From positions 28,228,072 to 28,292,071 of the forward strand of contig CM044879.1 of assembly GCA_024500155.1 (NCBI GenBank): DNA of 64,000 nt, written 5' to 3'. A program made the translations under genes and the position numbers. The notes beneath the pieces were generated by a model. That model was given only the letters and a program-made list of their open reading frames with translations. It was not told where the DNA came from and made no database searches. This document shows positions 35,273 through 47,367 of the stretch, in pieces. The first letter of the stretch is position 1. The number at the start of each line of letters is the position of its first letter. This stretch comes from Chenopodium formosanum (Eukaryota; Streptophyta; Magnoliopsida; Caryophyllales; Amaranthaceae).

Positions 35273-37564
35273 TTATGGCCCCAGAATGTCCATGCCCCAT
35301 TTGGCGAAAGGTATTGGGCTGTGGATGGCCGACAGGTCTGTAGTCGGACGATGAATGAGCTTGCCAAATTTTTGACATTTGTCACATTTTCTCACCAATT
35401 CCATTGCATCCGACTCCAGTGTAGGCCAGAAGTAAAGCCGCCTGGCTTTGGCAGCAAGGGATCTGCCCCCTATATGGGAGGCACAGAATCCTGCATGCAA
35501 CTCTTCGAGGACTTCCTTACCCTTCTCAGGGGTAACACACTTCAACAGAGGCTTCAGAAAACCAGCCCTGAAGAGTTCTCCTTGTCGCAACTCGAAGTTA
35601 GCCGCTCGTTTTTTCAAAACAGTCGTCTCCTGTGGTGAGCCAGGGAGCTTGCCGTCTGTAAGGTAAGTCCGGATGCTGTCCATCCAGGTTGAGCTTCGGT
35701 CAAGAACTCCAATGGGGTCTTCTTCAGATATACTCCTTTTTTCCATGACCTCCCAGAAGACTGACCGAGGCGTTTCACAAGAGGCGGATGATGCTAGCTT
35801 GGACAAGGCATCCGCCTGATTGTTAGAAGACCTGGGCACTTGACTTAGTGTAAATTCTTCAAGTGTCCCAACTTCAGCCTTGATCGCCTGCAGATATTTT
35901 ACCATGGCCGGATGAGTGGCCTCGTACGTTCCATTGACTTGGAGTACGACCAATTGAGAGTCTGAGCAGGCGTCAATTTTCTTTGCCCCTGCTGCCTTAC
36001 AGTACCGAATGCCAGCAAGTAGGGCTTCATATTCGGCCTCATTATTAGAGACCTGGAACTTGAACCGTAGTGCATATTCAAATTTGTCCCCCTCAGGAGA
36101 CTGACAGATAATCCCTGCACCACAGCCGTTCGCAGTGGAGCTCCCGTCCACATACACTTTCCAAACCTGACTAGTATCATCCGGAGCAGCCGGCCTTGTC
36201 ATTTCCACAATAAAATCGGCGAATGCTTGCCCCTTTATTGCTTTCCTTGGTTCGTAAGTGATTTCCAATCCTTGCATTTCAATCGCCCATTTGAGCATTC
36301 GTCCAGAAGACTCCAAGGTTGTCAGAGGCCGCTTGATCGGCTGGTCAGTATAGACCACTACCGCATGTGCCAAGAAGTAAGGTTTCAATTTTTTGATGGC
36401 CATGTAGAGAGCGAGACCAAACTTTTCAACCATGGGGTACCGAAGCTCAGCGTTCCTGAGAACATGGCTGATGAAATAGACTGGGAGCTGAGTGCCGTCT
36501 CTTTCAGCTAAGAGAACAGCGCTGAGGGCATGATCGGAGACGGCCAGGTACATGAAGAGCGTCTCTTTGGGCAAGGGGCTAACAAGCCTCGGCAAAGAGT
36601 GCAAATGAGCTTTTAACTTTTGAAAGGCCGCCTCTGCATCACCACCCCATTCAAAATTAGTCTTCTTCCTGATTGCTTGGAAAAAGTAGAGACACTTATC
36701 GCCTGACCGACTGAGGAATCTCCCCAGGGCCGCCAGATAACCTGCAAGCTTTTGAACCTCTTTCACAGTACGGGGCGACTGCATGTCGATGACCGCCTGT
36801 ATTTTCTCAGGATTGGCCTCTATTCCCCTTTGATCAATCAGGAATCCGAGAAACTTCCCAGACTCAACACCAAAGACACACTTTTTTGGATTTAGCATGA
36901 CCTTGTGCCGCCTGAGTGTGGCGAATGTTTCTCGGAGATCAGCAAGGTGATCCGTTTGTAGTTTGGATTTGACTATCATGTCATCAATGTATGCTTCTAC
37001 ATTCCTCCCAATCTGATTAATGAAGACCGTATTAATCATTCTTTGGAAAGTTGCAGGCGCATTCTTCAAACCAAACGACATCACAGTATAACAGAACAAC
37101 CCCTGATCAGTGACGAATGCCGTCTTTTCTTGATCTTTTTTCCACAGGGGAATCTGGTGGAAGCCTGAATAGGCGTCCATAAAACTCATCAGGGCATGTC
37201 CGGCTGTTGAATCGACCAGACTGTCGATCTTTGGCAATGGATAACTATCCTTCGGACATGCCTTGTTCAGGTCGGTGTAGTCAACACACATCCGCCAAGT
37301 ACCATTCGGCTTTTTTACTAACACAACGTTAGCTACCCAATCAGAGAAGTTGCATGGCCGAATGAACTTGGCGTCCAGCAGCTTTTTAACTTCAGCTGCT
37401 GCCGCCTGACTTCTTTCTTTGCCGTGATTTCTCTTCTTTTGTCGAATGGGCTTCTTTCTGGGATCCACGGCGAGTTTGTGGACAGCGAGATCCGGACTTA
37501 TGCCAGGCATCTCTTCCACTTCAAAGGCAAAGGTGTCTTTGAATTCTTTCAGAAGCTGGTGCAA
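35273..37564 (-). pseudogene. Reverse transcriptase, two RNase H domains and integrase N-terminus
   Basis: A 763-codon open segment. RT motifs include KKPNGTWRMCVDYTDLN, the PLPKID region and the YIDD active site (residues 192-195; YVDD is more usual). A first, RT-linked RNase H region follows (ALSAVLLAE to QAFADFIVEM). A second RNase H of the archaeal-like type follows (YVDGSS, NEAEYEALLAG, SDSQLVV, NNQADALS). An integrase HHCC zinc finger (HAGFCASHIG, CDKCQKFGK) precedes the stop TAA at 35275-35273. The double RNase H layout is known from the Tat lineage. Upstream, the frame reads through to a TAG at 37705-37703, so RT is continuous with protease apart from that codon. Confidence 0.93.
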
Positions 37565-37702
37565 ACTGTCACCTAGCTTAGCAAATGCAGCCGTCCCTAC
37601 CTTAACAGTCCACTCTGGCCGAGCGTCATCCAGAGGGATATCAATGTGTTCACCAGTCGGCTGGGGACGGAGATCATCCGACCGTTCCCCGGTCAGTGAT
37701 TG

Positions 37703-38713
37703 CTATTTTTTCTCTTTTTTGACCGCCACCAGTTGATCAATTTTTCTCTTTTTCTCAGCTGGTGGGGCCACTTGGTCTTTGTCATCATCAAGGTCGACTG
37801 TTTGTTTGCCTCGGACGGCTGCTGCGGCCGCGGGCTTAACATCCGAGAGATAGCATTCCCGAGCTGTCTTCTGGTCCCCATTAAGGGAGCCGACTGTGCC
37901 ATCATCCCTCTCATACTTAACGAGCATGAGGGCAGGAATGATGACAGCCTTGCACTCGTTAAGAGTGGGTCGACCAAAGATGAGGTTGTAGGCAGTAAGC
38001 TCTTCAACCACGAGGAAACGGATGGTCATATGCCGGCCGTTTCCCTTTTGCCCCAGCCGGATGGGCAAATCTATCCGTCCGACTGGGTGTACGAGTCCTC
38101 CCCCAAACCCTACAAGGGTGTGAGAAACCTCCATCATGCTGTCTGGTTTGTACTTGAGATTGGACAAGCATTTGAGGCTGATTAGGTCAGAGGAACTGCC
38201 TGTGTCGATCAAGATTCGACCAACCAATTGGTTGGCCACTTTACATTCAATGACCACAGGGTCATCATGCGGCCGACGGACTTTGCCTCTGTCCTGTTCG
38301 GTGATGATGACCTCGGGGAAGGCGGATGTGCCTGCCGCCTCTCCCTCTTCAACAGAATGGATCATCCTTTTCAGATGATCCTTGGTGCCCCGAATGGTCG
38401 GGCCACCCTCGGCGAATCCGCCTGCTATGGTATATACCGGATCTTCATCGGTGTCGGTACTAACAGTCGGCTGGGGAGCCTTCTTTTTGGACTGCCCCTG
38501 ATTTGCCTTTGAAGTCACTTTGGACTTCACATAGGACTTTAGCTGTCCTTTGTCGGCCAGACGGTCCAGCTCTCGCTTGAGGCTGAAACAGTCGTTGGTG
38601 TCATGACCGACATCTTCATGGAAGTGGCAATGTTTATGTTTGTTCCGATTTTCAATGGAACCTCTCATTAGAGTCGGCTTCTCAAGAGTCAGCCGGTCCT
38701 TGATTTCCATCAA
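37703..38713 (-). pseudogene. Gag C-terminus and aspartic protease of the Tat element
   Basis: The segment lies in the same frame as the gag core, after a TAG at 38782-38780. It starts with a Cys/His knuckle region (CHFHEDVGHDTNDC). The retropepsin active site IDTGSSSDLI lies in the middle and NLIFGRPTLNE follows near the end of the fold. The protease cuts the Gag-Pol polyprotein. A lysine-rich linker ends at TAG 37705-37703. The open sequence actually starts at about 38779, before the first Met. Confidence 0.88.
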
Positions 38714-38779
38714 GATGGAGCAGCAGTCCTTGTGGAATTCGTACCTTGGGACATACGGTTTCCACTCTTTCTTCTTCTT

Positions 38780-39667
38780 CTAGGCCGGCTGATCAGAGTT
38801 ATCAACGGCCCAGACTTGCTTTTTCTTTTTGCTCTCTTCTGGCTTGGGAGCCGACTGAGCAGGCCGACTCTCCTTTTGTCGGTCGGACCTCTTAGAGTCC
38901 GACTGTTTGTTGGAGGAGCAGAGCTCGGTCGCCTGTATATAGGCTTCCGCCTCTCGCAGCGCTCCTTGCAGAGTGAAAATTTGCTTTCGGACAATTTCGT
39001 ACTTAAATGTAGAACTGTCCTTTAGACCTTTGAAAAAGTCTGTAAAGGCGACCTCGTCAGATAGCCCATGGATCTGGATTCGTACCAGATTGAACCGCCT
39101 GACGTAGCAACACAAGCCTTCTCTATCTCCCTGCTGTACATTGCCAAGATCAAGGCTTGTCTTCTTGGCAGGGATGTTCATAGAGAAGTTGGAAGCAAAC
39201 AAGAACGCAAGCGTCTTGAAGCTATTGATGCAACCAGCCGGCAAGTTGCCGAACCACTGTTGGGCTATGCCCTTCAGCGTGGCTAGAAAGCAGCGACACC
39301 ATGCGGCATCATCCAGCCCTTGTAAATACATGAGGTGGGTGTATGCTAGCAGGTGGTCTTCAGGGTTGGTGGTCCCATCATAGGTTCCTACCAACACATT
39401 TTTAACCTTGGCCGGCTGTTCGGCGTCGGTTATTTCCTTAGAGAAAGCAGAGGGTTGGTCTCCAAGGTGCTGCAGCCTAAGCTGCCAGTCCATGGGCTGA
39501 CAGCCGCATGCCGCCTGTCCTCCAAAGAAAGCAGGCTGGATGTAAGGTTGAGCAGGCGTTTGGTACAATGGCTGAGCCATGTACTGAGCCGGCTGGATGA
39601 CATGAGGTCCAACTTGAACCAGGGGGCTGCTTATTGGAGTCTCATGCACAGAATGTGAATACCTCAA
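38780..39667 (-). pseudogene. Gag core of the Tat element
   Basis: Contains the retrotransposon Gag domain: YDGTTNPEDHLLAY, GIAQQWFGNL, FLFASNFSM and YVRRFNLV. It forms the virus-like particle that packages element RNA. The frame continues upstream of its first Met to about 39790, where it joins the other gag segment by a frameshift. It ends at TAG 38782-38780 and the next frame runs on in phase. Confidence 0.9.
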
Positions 39668-40338
39668 CGAGGTATGCTGGGAGCTGTCGTGATAAGTCGA
39701 TGTTGAGGCCGACTCTGAAAGCTCATTCCTCTTCTGCTCGATGTAAAGTCGAGCATCAGAGAATGTTTTCTTGTTACCATTCGGCTGAACATACCGAATG
39801 GCTTTTCTTGCAACCGTTTCTGGGAACGGAGTCTTGAAAGGTCAAACTGAGGCCGAGCCGTGTCCTTAGGATGAGGAGTCGGCTGTCGGTCCTTGATTGA
39901 TTTGTTCTTGCCCATTTGGGCTGACTTCTTGGCCGACTGTTCCTTGGCAGGAGTAGCCGACTTCTTGTTGGTGAGTTGTTTTATCTCACCACGGAGAGTG
40001 CTCACAAGCTTCATGAGCTCGTCTCTGGTTACTGGGTCTGACCCTTCCGCATGGGTAGAGTCAGACGACTTCTTTGAATGTCCAGCTGGTTTGCTCGGAG
40101 CATTCTGAGAGTGAGGGCGCTCCCGCTTTTCCTTGCTGCGGATGCGCCTGGAGATGAGGGACCCGTCTCTAGCAGTATAGGTTTCAACATCATCGTCGTC
40201 ACCTGAATCATGGTCCGTCTGGACCAACACTTCGTCCAGGGACCGATTGGTCTCTGGTGGCTGATTAGTCTCAAGTGGCCGATTGGTTTCTGGAGGCCGA
40301 TTAGTTATAGAAATGGGTACAGTTTCCAAAGAGGCCAT
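39664..40338 (-). pseudogene. Gag N-terminal part of the Tat element
   Basis: ATG at 40338 lies about 30 bases after the PBS. The segment encodes a repeated TNRPPET motif (about residues 10-30), an acidic stretch and a short helical segment (RDELMKLVSTLRGEIKQL). Around 39780-39795 the protein-like reading moves to the frame of the next segment (TFSDARLYIEQKR), showing a small indel. The last 45 codons of this frame are therefore out-of-frame text. Confidence 0.8.
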
Positions 40339-40350
40339 CTTAGAGGTACT

Positions 40351-40369
40351 CTCCCCACATACGGGGCCA
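40351..40369 (-). promoter_or_regulatory. Primer binding site of the Tat element
   Basis: On the minus strand TGGCCCCGTATGTGGGGAG begins two bases after the 5' LTR. It resembles the TGGCGCCGTNTGTGGG sites usual in this lineage, with one key base changed. The tRNA was not identified. Confidence 0.75.
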
Positions 40370-40371
40370 AA

Positions 40372-40931
40372 TGTTTCGGGGTTTTTTGAGTCCCTTGGGA
40401 GAGTTACAACACTAAGACTGGATGCTCGCTTGGATGCCTGTACCTACAAAACAACGGGGCACCGAATGGTCGGTGGTCCGCCTCCGAAGCTTAAGTTAGT
40501 CTAAGTCCGAAGAATAAGGTGCGGAATGTAAAGGGTTATCTGCTCGGATTCCGAGCTCGGGTGTACTGTTCTCTTGAGAGTGACAGTTCTAACAATGATT
40601 AGTAATCACTGAGTATATCTCGTTGTGTGTGTATATAGGTGTGTATGTCACGTATTGAAGGTCCAGGAGTTTCACGTAGCCACAAATGAGGAGGTCATCT
40701 CCTATTTATAGGCTTCTCGAAAAACGTGCATCCCCTAGGGTTTCGTGCCCTAGGGAATACTCACGCAGCTTTTGCAGACCTCGGGATTTGGGCCTGAAAG
40801 CCGCCAATCCCAGGTCCTTTTATCCGTCTGCCACGTGTCGTTCCCTAAGAGGTCCAAGGTGGCGCCCCTTTCAGTGACACGTGACGGACTCTGATTGGGC
40901 CAACTGGCCTAGGGTATTTTTACCCAAATCA
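40372..40931 (-). repeat. 5' LTR of the Tat element
   Basis: 560 bp, TG...CA ends. The minus strand carries a CCTATAAATAGG box at 40712-40701, a plausible core promoter, about 330 bases before the LTR end. Confidence 0.95.
40701..40712 (-). promoter_or_regulatory. TATA box in the 5' LTR
   Basis: CCTATAAATAGG on the minus strand (self-complementary except at the centre), the only strong TATA-type box in the LTR. Confidence 0.55.
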
Positions 40932-40936
40932 ATTGG
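40932..40936. repeat. Right target-site duplication ATTGG
   Basis: Perfect match to 29263-29267. Confidence 0.9.
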
Positions 40937-41043
40937 TACGAGATTATTTACAAGAGGTTAAAGTGGAATGCATTGGTACGAGATTTTATACAAGGGATGT
41001 ATGAATTCTAAACCCCATACTAGAATTTGTTTGCTTTATTTTT

Positions 41044-42178
41044 GGAAAAATTAGAAATATCTATCCTAACTTTTATGGATTTTGTTCCAATAATCCCAAC
41101 TTTGGATTATTCTAGAATAATCCAAACTTTTGGGGTTCCTCTATTTCTTCAATCCCAAACCGGTCAATAAAAGTCAATGACCTATTGTATCAGGTCACTT
41201 GACACATGTCAAGTCCTGATTGGTCAAAACTTACAAAAACTTGAAAAAAAAAAACAAATACAAAAAAAAAACCCAGCAGCCTCCCTTTCCCCCAACAGCC
41301 ATATGCCACCTTCGCCACCCTTCCCCCACCAGCTGTACGCCATCGCGTCTCCCCCTCTCACACAGAACTGTCGTTTCTCCCCCTGTCACATAGGACCGCT
41401 GGATCGACGTGTTCCCCCTCCTCGAAACCCCTTCCCATTCCCCCGCATAACCACCAATGAAATCCTTCCCCACTGCCAAAAATCACAAATTGCTCCTCCC
41501 ACCACACCGAAACCCTAGCGGCTAGAGTTTTCGATGGTGGGGGATGGGTTTTTGGTGATTTTCGAGAGTAGGGGAGGTGGTTTTAAGGGGTTTTCGAGTG
41601 GAGGAAGAGATTTCAAGGGAAGGAGTGGTTGCCGGAAAACGGGAAAAGGAGATAAGGAGGGAGGTTGGGGGATCGCAACACCGGCGCATAGGGAAGGGAA
41701 ACCGATGGAAAGGAGGGGAATTAGCGGCGTAGGGGGATGGGGAATAGCAGGAGCCGGTGGTTATTGGGGTTTGGCTGGTGGCTGAAATTGGAAGGGGTTT
41801 TATTGGTGGTCGGGGTTGGGATTTCAGGGAAGGGGGATGGTGGTTTAGAGGGTAGTGGACAGAGCGGCGACTCTAGTGGTGGCGGAGGGTCGGAGGTCCA
41901 ACGAGGGAGGTGGCTGGCTAGGCGGGTTGCCGGATTGGCTGGGTGGTTTTTATTTTATTTTGGGTTTTTTTTTTAATAATATATTTTTAACCAACTAATT
42001 GCAACACGTGTCACTTTAACCAAAAATAAAATAATAGTACCCATTCAACTGGTAACCTGTATATAGGATTGAAGAAAAAGAAGAGCCCCCAATGTTTGGA
42101 TTATTAAATAATAATCCAAAGTTGGGATTATTCTAGCAAGATTGATGAAAAGTTGGGATTATTATTTCTAATTTTTCC
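41044..42178. mobile_element. MULE-like MITE B, 1.14 kb
   Basis: A perfect 9-bp duplication TTTATTTTT (41035-41043 and 42179-42187) flanks inverted arms of about 90-100 bp starting GGAAAAATTAGAAATA. Each arm holds three AATAATCCAAACTTT-type units. The centre is a C-rich then G-rich block like that of MITE C. Open frames in it are low-complexity. Confidence 0.9.
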
Positions 42179-42187
42179 TTTATTTTT

Positions 42188-43908
42188 TAGAATTATTTTT
42201 TAAATTTCATTAAAGAAATGAATTGTGAATGTTTGGGATGAGGTGGGTATGAGATTAATTATAGGGGGATGAGATGAAGTTAGAACCCTATTGGTATAAG
42301 ATTCTATGCCTAGCTAAAATGTTTAACCAAATAATAAAATAGGTGGAATGAAATCTAACTCTATTCCAATTCATTCCAAAAGCTCCAACCAAATGACCCC
42401 TATTGTAATAAATTGATTGTTGTCAAATCGGATAACTGATTCGAAAAATTCAAATTAAGGAAAGCTTGATTAAACATCATCAAATATTCAATTTGAAATG
42501 TTCACCATTTAATATTGAATCAACTATCCTAACTTCCGGATTGGATAAACCAAAACATGGATTGAATTAATCGGATTGAACTTACTTAGTATGAGGGTAA
42601 TGGGCCTAAAAAAGGGTTATTATCATGGGCATAAGTGCATAACCAAGAGAAAAACATTACCATGCACATTCCTTATACCTCTGTTTTTGGGGCGAAACTC
42701 TTGCCATTCTCCACTCTCTATTATAGGCTAGCTAGAAATCAGGGGTTTATAGAGGGGATTCTCTTGTGTGACTGTCAGAGAGTTGTTTAGGTTATAACCA
42801 AGAGAGAAAGGGTTTGGGATGTATTAACTAAAGTCTATGATCAATGCAGGGAGCTTTTCCAACAAATAGGAAGACTATCCTTAAGGCAAGGGAAGCGACC
42901 AAGTTCATGAAGCTGATCGACATGATTGCAAGAATGGCTAGGAAGCATCTTGGAGTCTCAAGCTCATTTTATAGTATCTCTTCTAGCAAAAGTAGGGAAC
43001 CACCGGTTGGTTGTCTATCTAATGTAATTTTTGGGCATAGCAACCCTAAATTTAATACAATGCCTAGTAACTGATGGTTATAAACCTATAACTGATGGTG
43101 GTGACACCACAAACTCTGTTGATGTTGGGTTTTCCATAATGATTAGCTAATCTGCAGCCTTTTAACCAAAAAAAAAAAAAACATCCTCTCAACTACAAAG
43201 AATCGTTAGATTGTTTCCTCACTAAGGTTGTATTTTCTAGCGATATAAACGGAAAATATTCCACAGTGCAAGATTACTCGACGACTCTAGTTTTTATGAA
43301 CAAAGTTTTTATTTGAGTCAGATCAAAAGTAAGAACCGAGTTGGGTTTAGATAATCACTCTGATAAAAATAAGGCCCAAACTTAAAAGTGTTGCACCGTG
43401 GTAATCAACTTGCATAGTCATAATCAAAAGTGACCTTTTTTTATGAAGGAAATCAAAAGTGACCTTGAGATAATGAGATTTTAAGCTTTTTAAAACTAAA
43501 AATACGTTGAATATGATGGTTCACATAGCAAAGTCATTTTTTACACTTAATTTATGATAAAGTCTTGTGAACAACGGCTATACATTAATTTATTGTAAAA
43601 TAGGTTAAAGTTATGTTAAAAGTCCTTAAAGTCCCTTTATACTGTGAAAGTTATTATTTTTCTATTAATAAATTTAATCTTACAAAAAACTTATAATGTA
43701 TTAGATTAATTATATTAGTCGTTTTTATAGTATGTAATCACGAATCTGTTAGAAATTACACGTTGAAATAAAATTTAAATTAATAAAAAATTAAGTTACC
43801 CTTAAAGTGGTTAAAATTACCATAAAATTAGTTAAAGTTATGTTCAAACTGCCCATTTTATAATAAAATTAATATACACCCGTTGTACACAAGACTTTGT
43901 CCTTAATT
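42188..43908. other. Intergenic stretch with one unexplained small frame
   Basis: The first 220 bases look like the remainder of a MITE (TTTGGGATGAGGTGGG...CCAACCAAATGACCCC). The frame at 42847-43074 is described separately. The remainder is AT-rich with no gene seen. Confidence 0.4.
42847..43074 (+). CDS. Small hypothetical frame, family unknown
   Basis: ATG at 42844-42849 region opens a 76-codon frame with a protein-like composition (motifs NRKTILKAREATKFMK, IDMIARMARKHLG) and a sequence GTTTAGGTT-rich leader before it. I do not recognise it. It could be a short exon or a captured gene fragment. Confidence 0.2.
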   Translation, partial: QGAFPTNRKTILKAREATKFMKLIDMIARMARKHLGVSSSFYSISSSKSREPPVGCLSNVIFGHSNPKFNTMPSN

Positions 43909-44241
43909 TATACTGTCTCCGTTTCTTTTATTTGCACCACTTGTTAATGTGGAAAGTTTTCGGAGATTGAATTTTGTATATTATAATAATGTGAGTAGAT
44001 GACTAATTTATTATGGTAAAAGTAATGTGAGGACCATAAAAGTGAAAGTATGTTTATATGTGAGTGAGATTAGTGGAAATCATGAGAGACAGAAATAATA
44101 ACTTAATTTGAGTGGGGTGTTAAATAAGAGAGAAATAATAAAATATAATATAAAGTTACCATATATAGCAGTGGTGCAAAATTTTAAAAAAATAACCATA
44201 ATAGGAAATTGGTGTAAATAAAAAATACGGATAGAGTATAT
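43909..44241. mobile_element. Stowaway-like MITE, about 330 bp
   Basis: Left ACTGTCTCCGTTTCTTTTAT and right (inverted) ACTCTATCCGTATTTTTTAT are each followed by TTGCACCA or TTACACCA. No coding content. Confidence 0.65.
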
Positions 44242-45561
44242 GATTAATCAAACACGTCCATCCATCCTGCCTAGCAAGTACCATGCATTTTCTTATATAA
44301 TGTACGACACTCCTCACAGTGGCGGATCCACGCTTTCAGATCAAGGGTATCACTGAAAAAAAAAAAAAAATAGTCGGTCGAACAAACTAAGTTAGTTTTT
44401 CATATAATGCATTTTGACTTTTTTACTACTCACATGCATCACTTTGACTAATATTGGTGGTTTACATGCAAAATTAAACATATAAATATGGATATTTATC
44501 TTGTATAATTGTCTCAACGTATACTTTGATTTTCATCTATCAACGTTAATAACATTATTGACATTATTAGCTTAGTCAAAATTATATGTTGGCATATGTG
44601 TCAATCGTACCGAGTAGGAGTAATTATTAACCATTAAATTTTAAATAATTATTGTTATGAAATTTAATTTCTTACAAATAATTTATATTCTACATATCAC
44701 TACAATCAAATTTCGTGTTGTATATAAGAAAAAAAATTATCACATAGGATTTTTTATATAGTACATTTAAATGTTGAATAAATTTTGTTTACTAATATTA
44801 AACTAAAAAATTGCCATAGTTGAGCATTAGAAAACATGTTACTTCATAATGGGATGATTTTCAATTAATATAGAAAGTATTTCAAATAATAATGTTTGTT
44901 AATAGAGGGAGTACTTCAAAATTAAAGCTAGTTAAAGTGTGTAAAATTTGTGAATGAATGAAACTGAAGAACGAAAAGCTCACAGTAGGCACTCTTTAAG
45001 TTAAAGCCCAAAAAAATAGAATAGAGAAAAAACAAAAAAATTTGTTTAGATGAGGAATTCGGACCTGACCCCTGAAATAATTTGCTACCTATTCACACAT
45101 TACTAGACCCGGTTATTGGGCGGGTCGGGTCAGGGTCGGTGCGGGTCGGGTCAATGAGGGTCACATTTTATAGGGTCAATATTGGGTAGGGCCAATGTAG
45201 GTCGCGGGTCAATATCGGGTTGATAATGGGCGGGCCTACAAAATATCAATTAAAAAAAATATTGGACAAAGCCATTATTAAGTATATATGAATATAAATT
45301 AATCTTTGTAATTATTTTTACATTATCTATTTTCTTTATCAATTAAATTTAAAAAACATTTTGGCCCCATATTGACCCTGTCTAATAAGGGCCCTGTCTA
45401 TTAAAGACCCTGTACATTAAAAGCGCTTTAAGCTTAGTTTTGACCCTATTATCATTGGCCAACCCTACCCAATAACCACCTCTACACATTACAAACCAAT
45501 AAGGCAACGCTGACTATAATTATCAAGGAGCCAAACAATAACTTTAATACCGTAGTTTTAT

Positions 45562-45601
<40 letters not shown>

Positions 45602-47367
45602 CTCTTTTTCTTTTTCTTCGGGGGTAGCATGTGGTACCATAAAATATATATAATAATAAAATTAAAGTCAAATATTACTTATTATTAGAAATATACAAGT
45701 AGTGTTAGAGACAACATTATAAAAAATATACTTATTTCATTATTTATTTACTATGGCGTACTTCGTTTTCCATTAATAACTAGTGTGTGCCCCGGACGAT
45801 GTCTCGAGACCCTTATTGATAGATTGTGTACTTTTTTTAATTTTATAATTATGTATTTGTATAGTTAGTGTGTGGTTCGAGCATTGCATCAAGTGTTATC
45901 TTTTTTCCCTCATATGTATTTATATTCTATTCTTGTGAAAAATAGATGAATAATATTACCTCTAATTTACGTAATAAGTGAAAGGAATATACAATATCGT
46001 ATGTGAAATTTGAAACATAAATAAAAGTTGGTTGAGACAATAAATGCATTACTATTATGTATAGGAGGTTTTGGGTTCGAGTTTAGCTCAAAGCAAATTT
46101 TATATTGTTAAATGAGGTGACAAACTTATGTGGTGAATATACTTTTGGATGATGACATGGTGCTTATATTTGAAGAGTGCCACGTGGCACCGTTCCTTTA
46201 AAAGGAACGCCTTTTAATAGATAGTATAGATTTTTGGATCTAAAATGTCTTCGCATATATCTTCTCATGATTTCTTTCTATTTAAAGACGATAATAAGTT
46301 GAACGTTGCAACTAATTGTTTTTACAATACAACGTTGTCTGAGTCGTATAAACTCAAGCAACTTTCATTTCGCATTTTTTATTGGATGTCATCCTCTTGT
46401 TGATGTATGAATGTATGATACATCGCTTAAGCCACATTACTTTTGTTTTTTTTTAATAAGAAAATAATACTTTAATAATAATTCTAACTATGAACGGTTC
46501 ATCACTTTTAATAATCTCAAGTTTACAAAGGTTCACTTTTTAATAATATCAACTATGCTATACATTTGCCTCCAATAGTCCCAATCGGTCAACATCAAGT
46601 CAACGGTCTGTTATAACAAGTAATCATGACACGTGTCAACATGTAATTGGTCCAAAATAGATAAAAATAAAAAACTATATATAAACATTAAAAAAAACCA
46701 ATATTTCTTGCCACCTTCCTCCACCGCGAAACCCTTACCCTGTTCAATCTTGAACGCCCTTGGGAGGTTGTTCAAAAGGATGCTCCCAAAAGCTCATCTT
46801 CAATTTTCTCCGTTTCGACTACTAAACAAATTAAGGTTTTAGCTGATAGGTTTCGGAAACCTAGGTGTTTTAGCTGAGCATATCTTCAAGAGTGTAAAGG
46901 AGGAAAACAAGCAATGAAGAAAATTAAAAGAGATGTAGAATAGAGGAAAATGATAGAGTATAAAATATATATCTAAGCCGTAACAATCAGTTTAAACTCG
47001 TGATATCATATTAGTGGACCAATTCAACCAAAAGTTAAAACTTATATGGTTGAGGCTCAGGAATATATTTTATACTCTATCATCAGAAAAGCCGGGATAA
47101 AGTGGAGAAGAATGCTAGATAGAGGGAAAAGGAAGAGGACGAGTAAGAGAGAATTGGTCAAAGAGTCAATATAGTCAATTCAAAGGACGCAAGGGCATAA
47201 ATGTCATTCCGACCATAGGAAATTAGGGGCATTTTGGTCGTTGACTGTTCACGTTGAAATGGTTGAACAATAGAAGAGCGTTGTTGAACTTTTAAAAGGT
47301 TAATTTATAGATTAAAGAAGAGATATGAGAGGTGCTAGCTTGGTTATTTGTGATTTTTTTAAAAGAA
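44242..47367. other. AT-rich repeats upstream of the ART-hemopexin gene
   Basis: Contains a GGGTCGGGT-rich degenerate block (45105-45250), a poly(T) run (45567-45601), a Helitron-like end at 45780-45815, a half MULE-like arm at about 46490-46680 (with TGACACGTGTCA at 46627-46638) and an inverted-repeat element at 46948-47083 (GATAGAGTATAAAATATAT both ends). No gene was seen before 47368, and no TATA box was assigned. Confidence 0.5.

Larger units (their letters stand above)
29268..40931 (-). mobile_element. Tat-type Ty3/gypsy LTR retrotransposon, 11.7 kb, with antisense gene
   Basis: The element lies on the minus strand. Its LTRs are 40372-40931 (5') and 29268-29827 (3'), each 560 bp, and they start TG and end CA. 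A perfect 5-bp duplication ATTGG (29263-29267 and 40932-40936) flanks it. In element order come PBS, gag, protease, RT, two RNase H domains, integrase, a long non-coding spacer, a gene on the opposite strand, and the PPT. Two RNase H domains and an antisense gene near the 3' LTR are marks of the Tat lineage. Seven LTR differences (1.25 percent) indicate a recent insertion. Gag-pol carries a frameshift and three stops, so this copy is probably not autonomous. Confidence 0.95.

Noticed and set aside
37700..38185. 161-codon plus-strand frame
   Set aside because: Shadow of the protease segment of the Tat element.
46060..46110. tRNA-like GGGTTCGAGTTTAGCTC
   Set aside because: No acceptor stem or anticodon arm; lies in repeat sequence.
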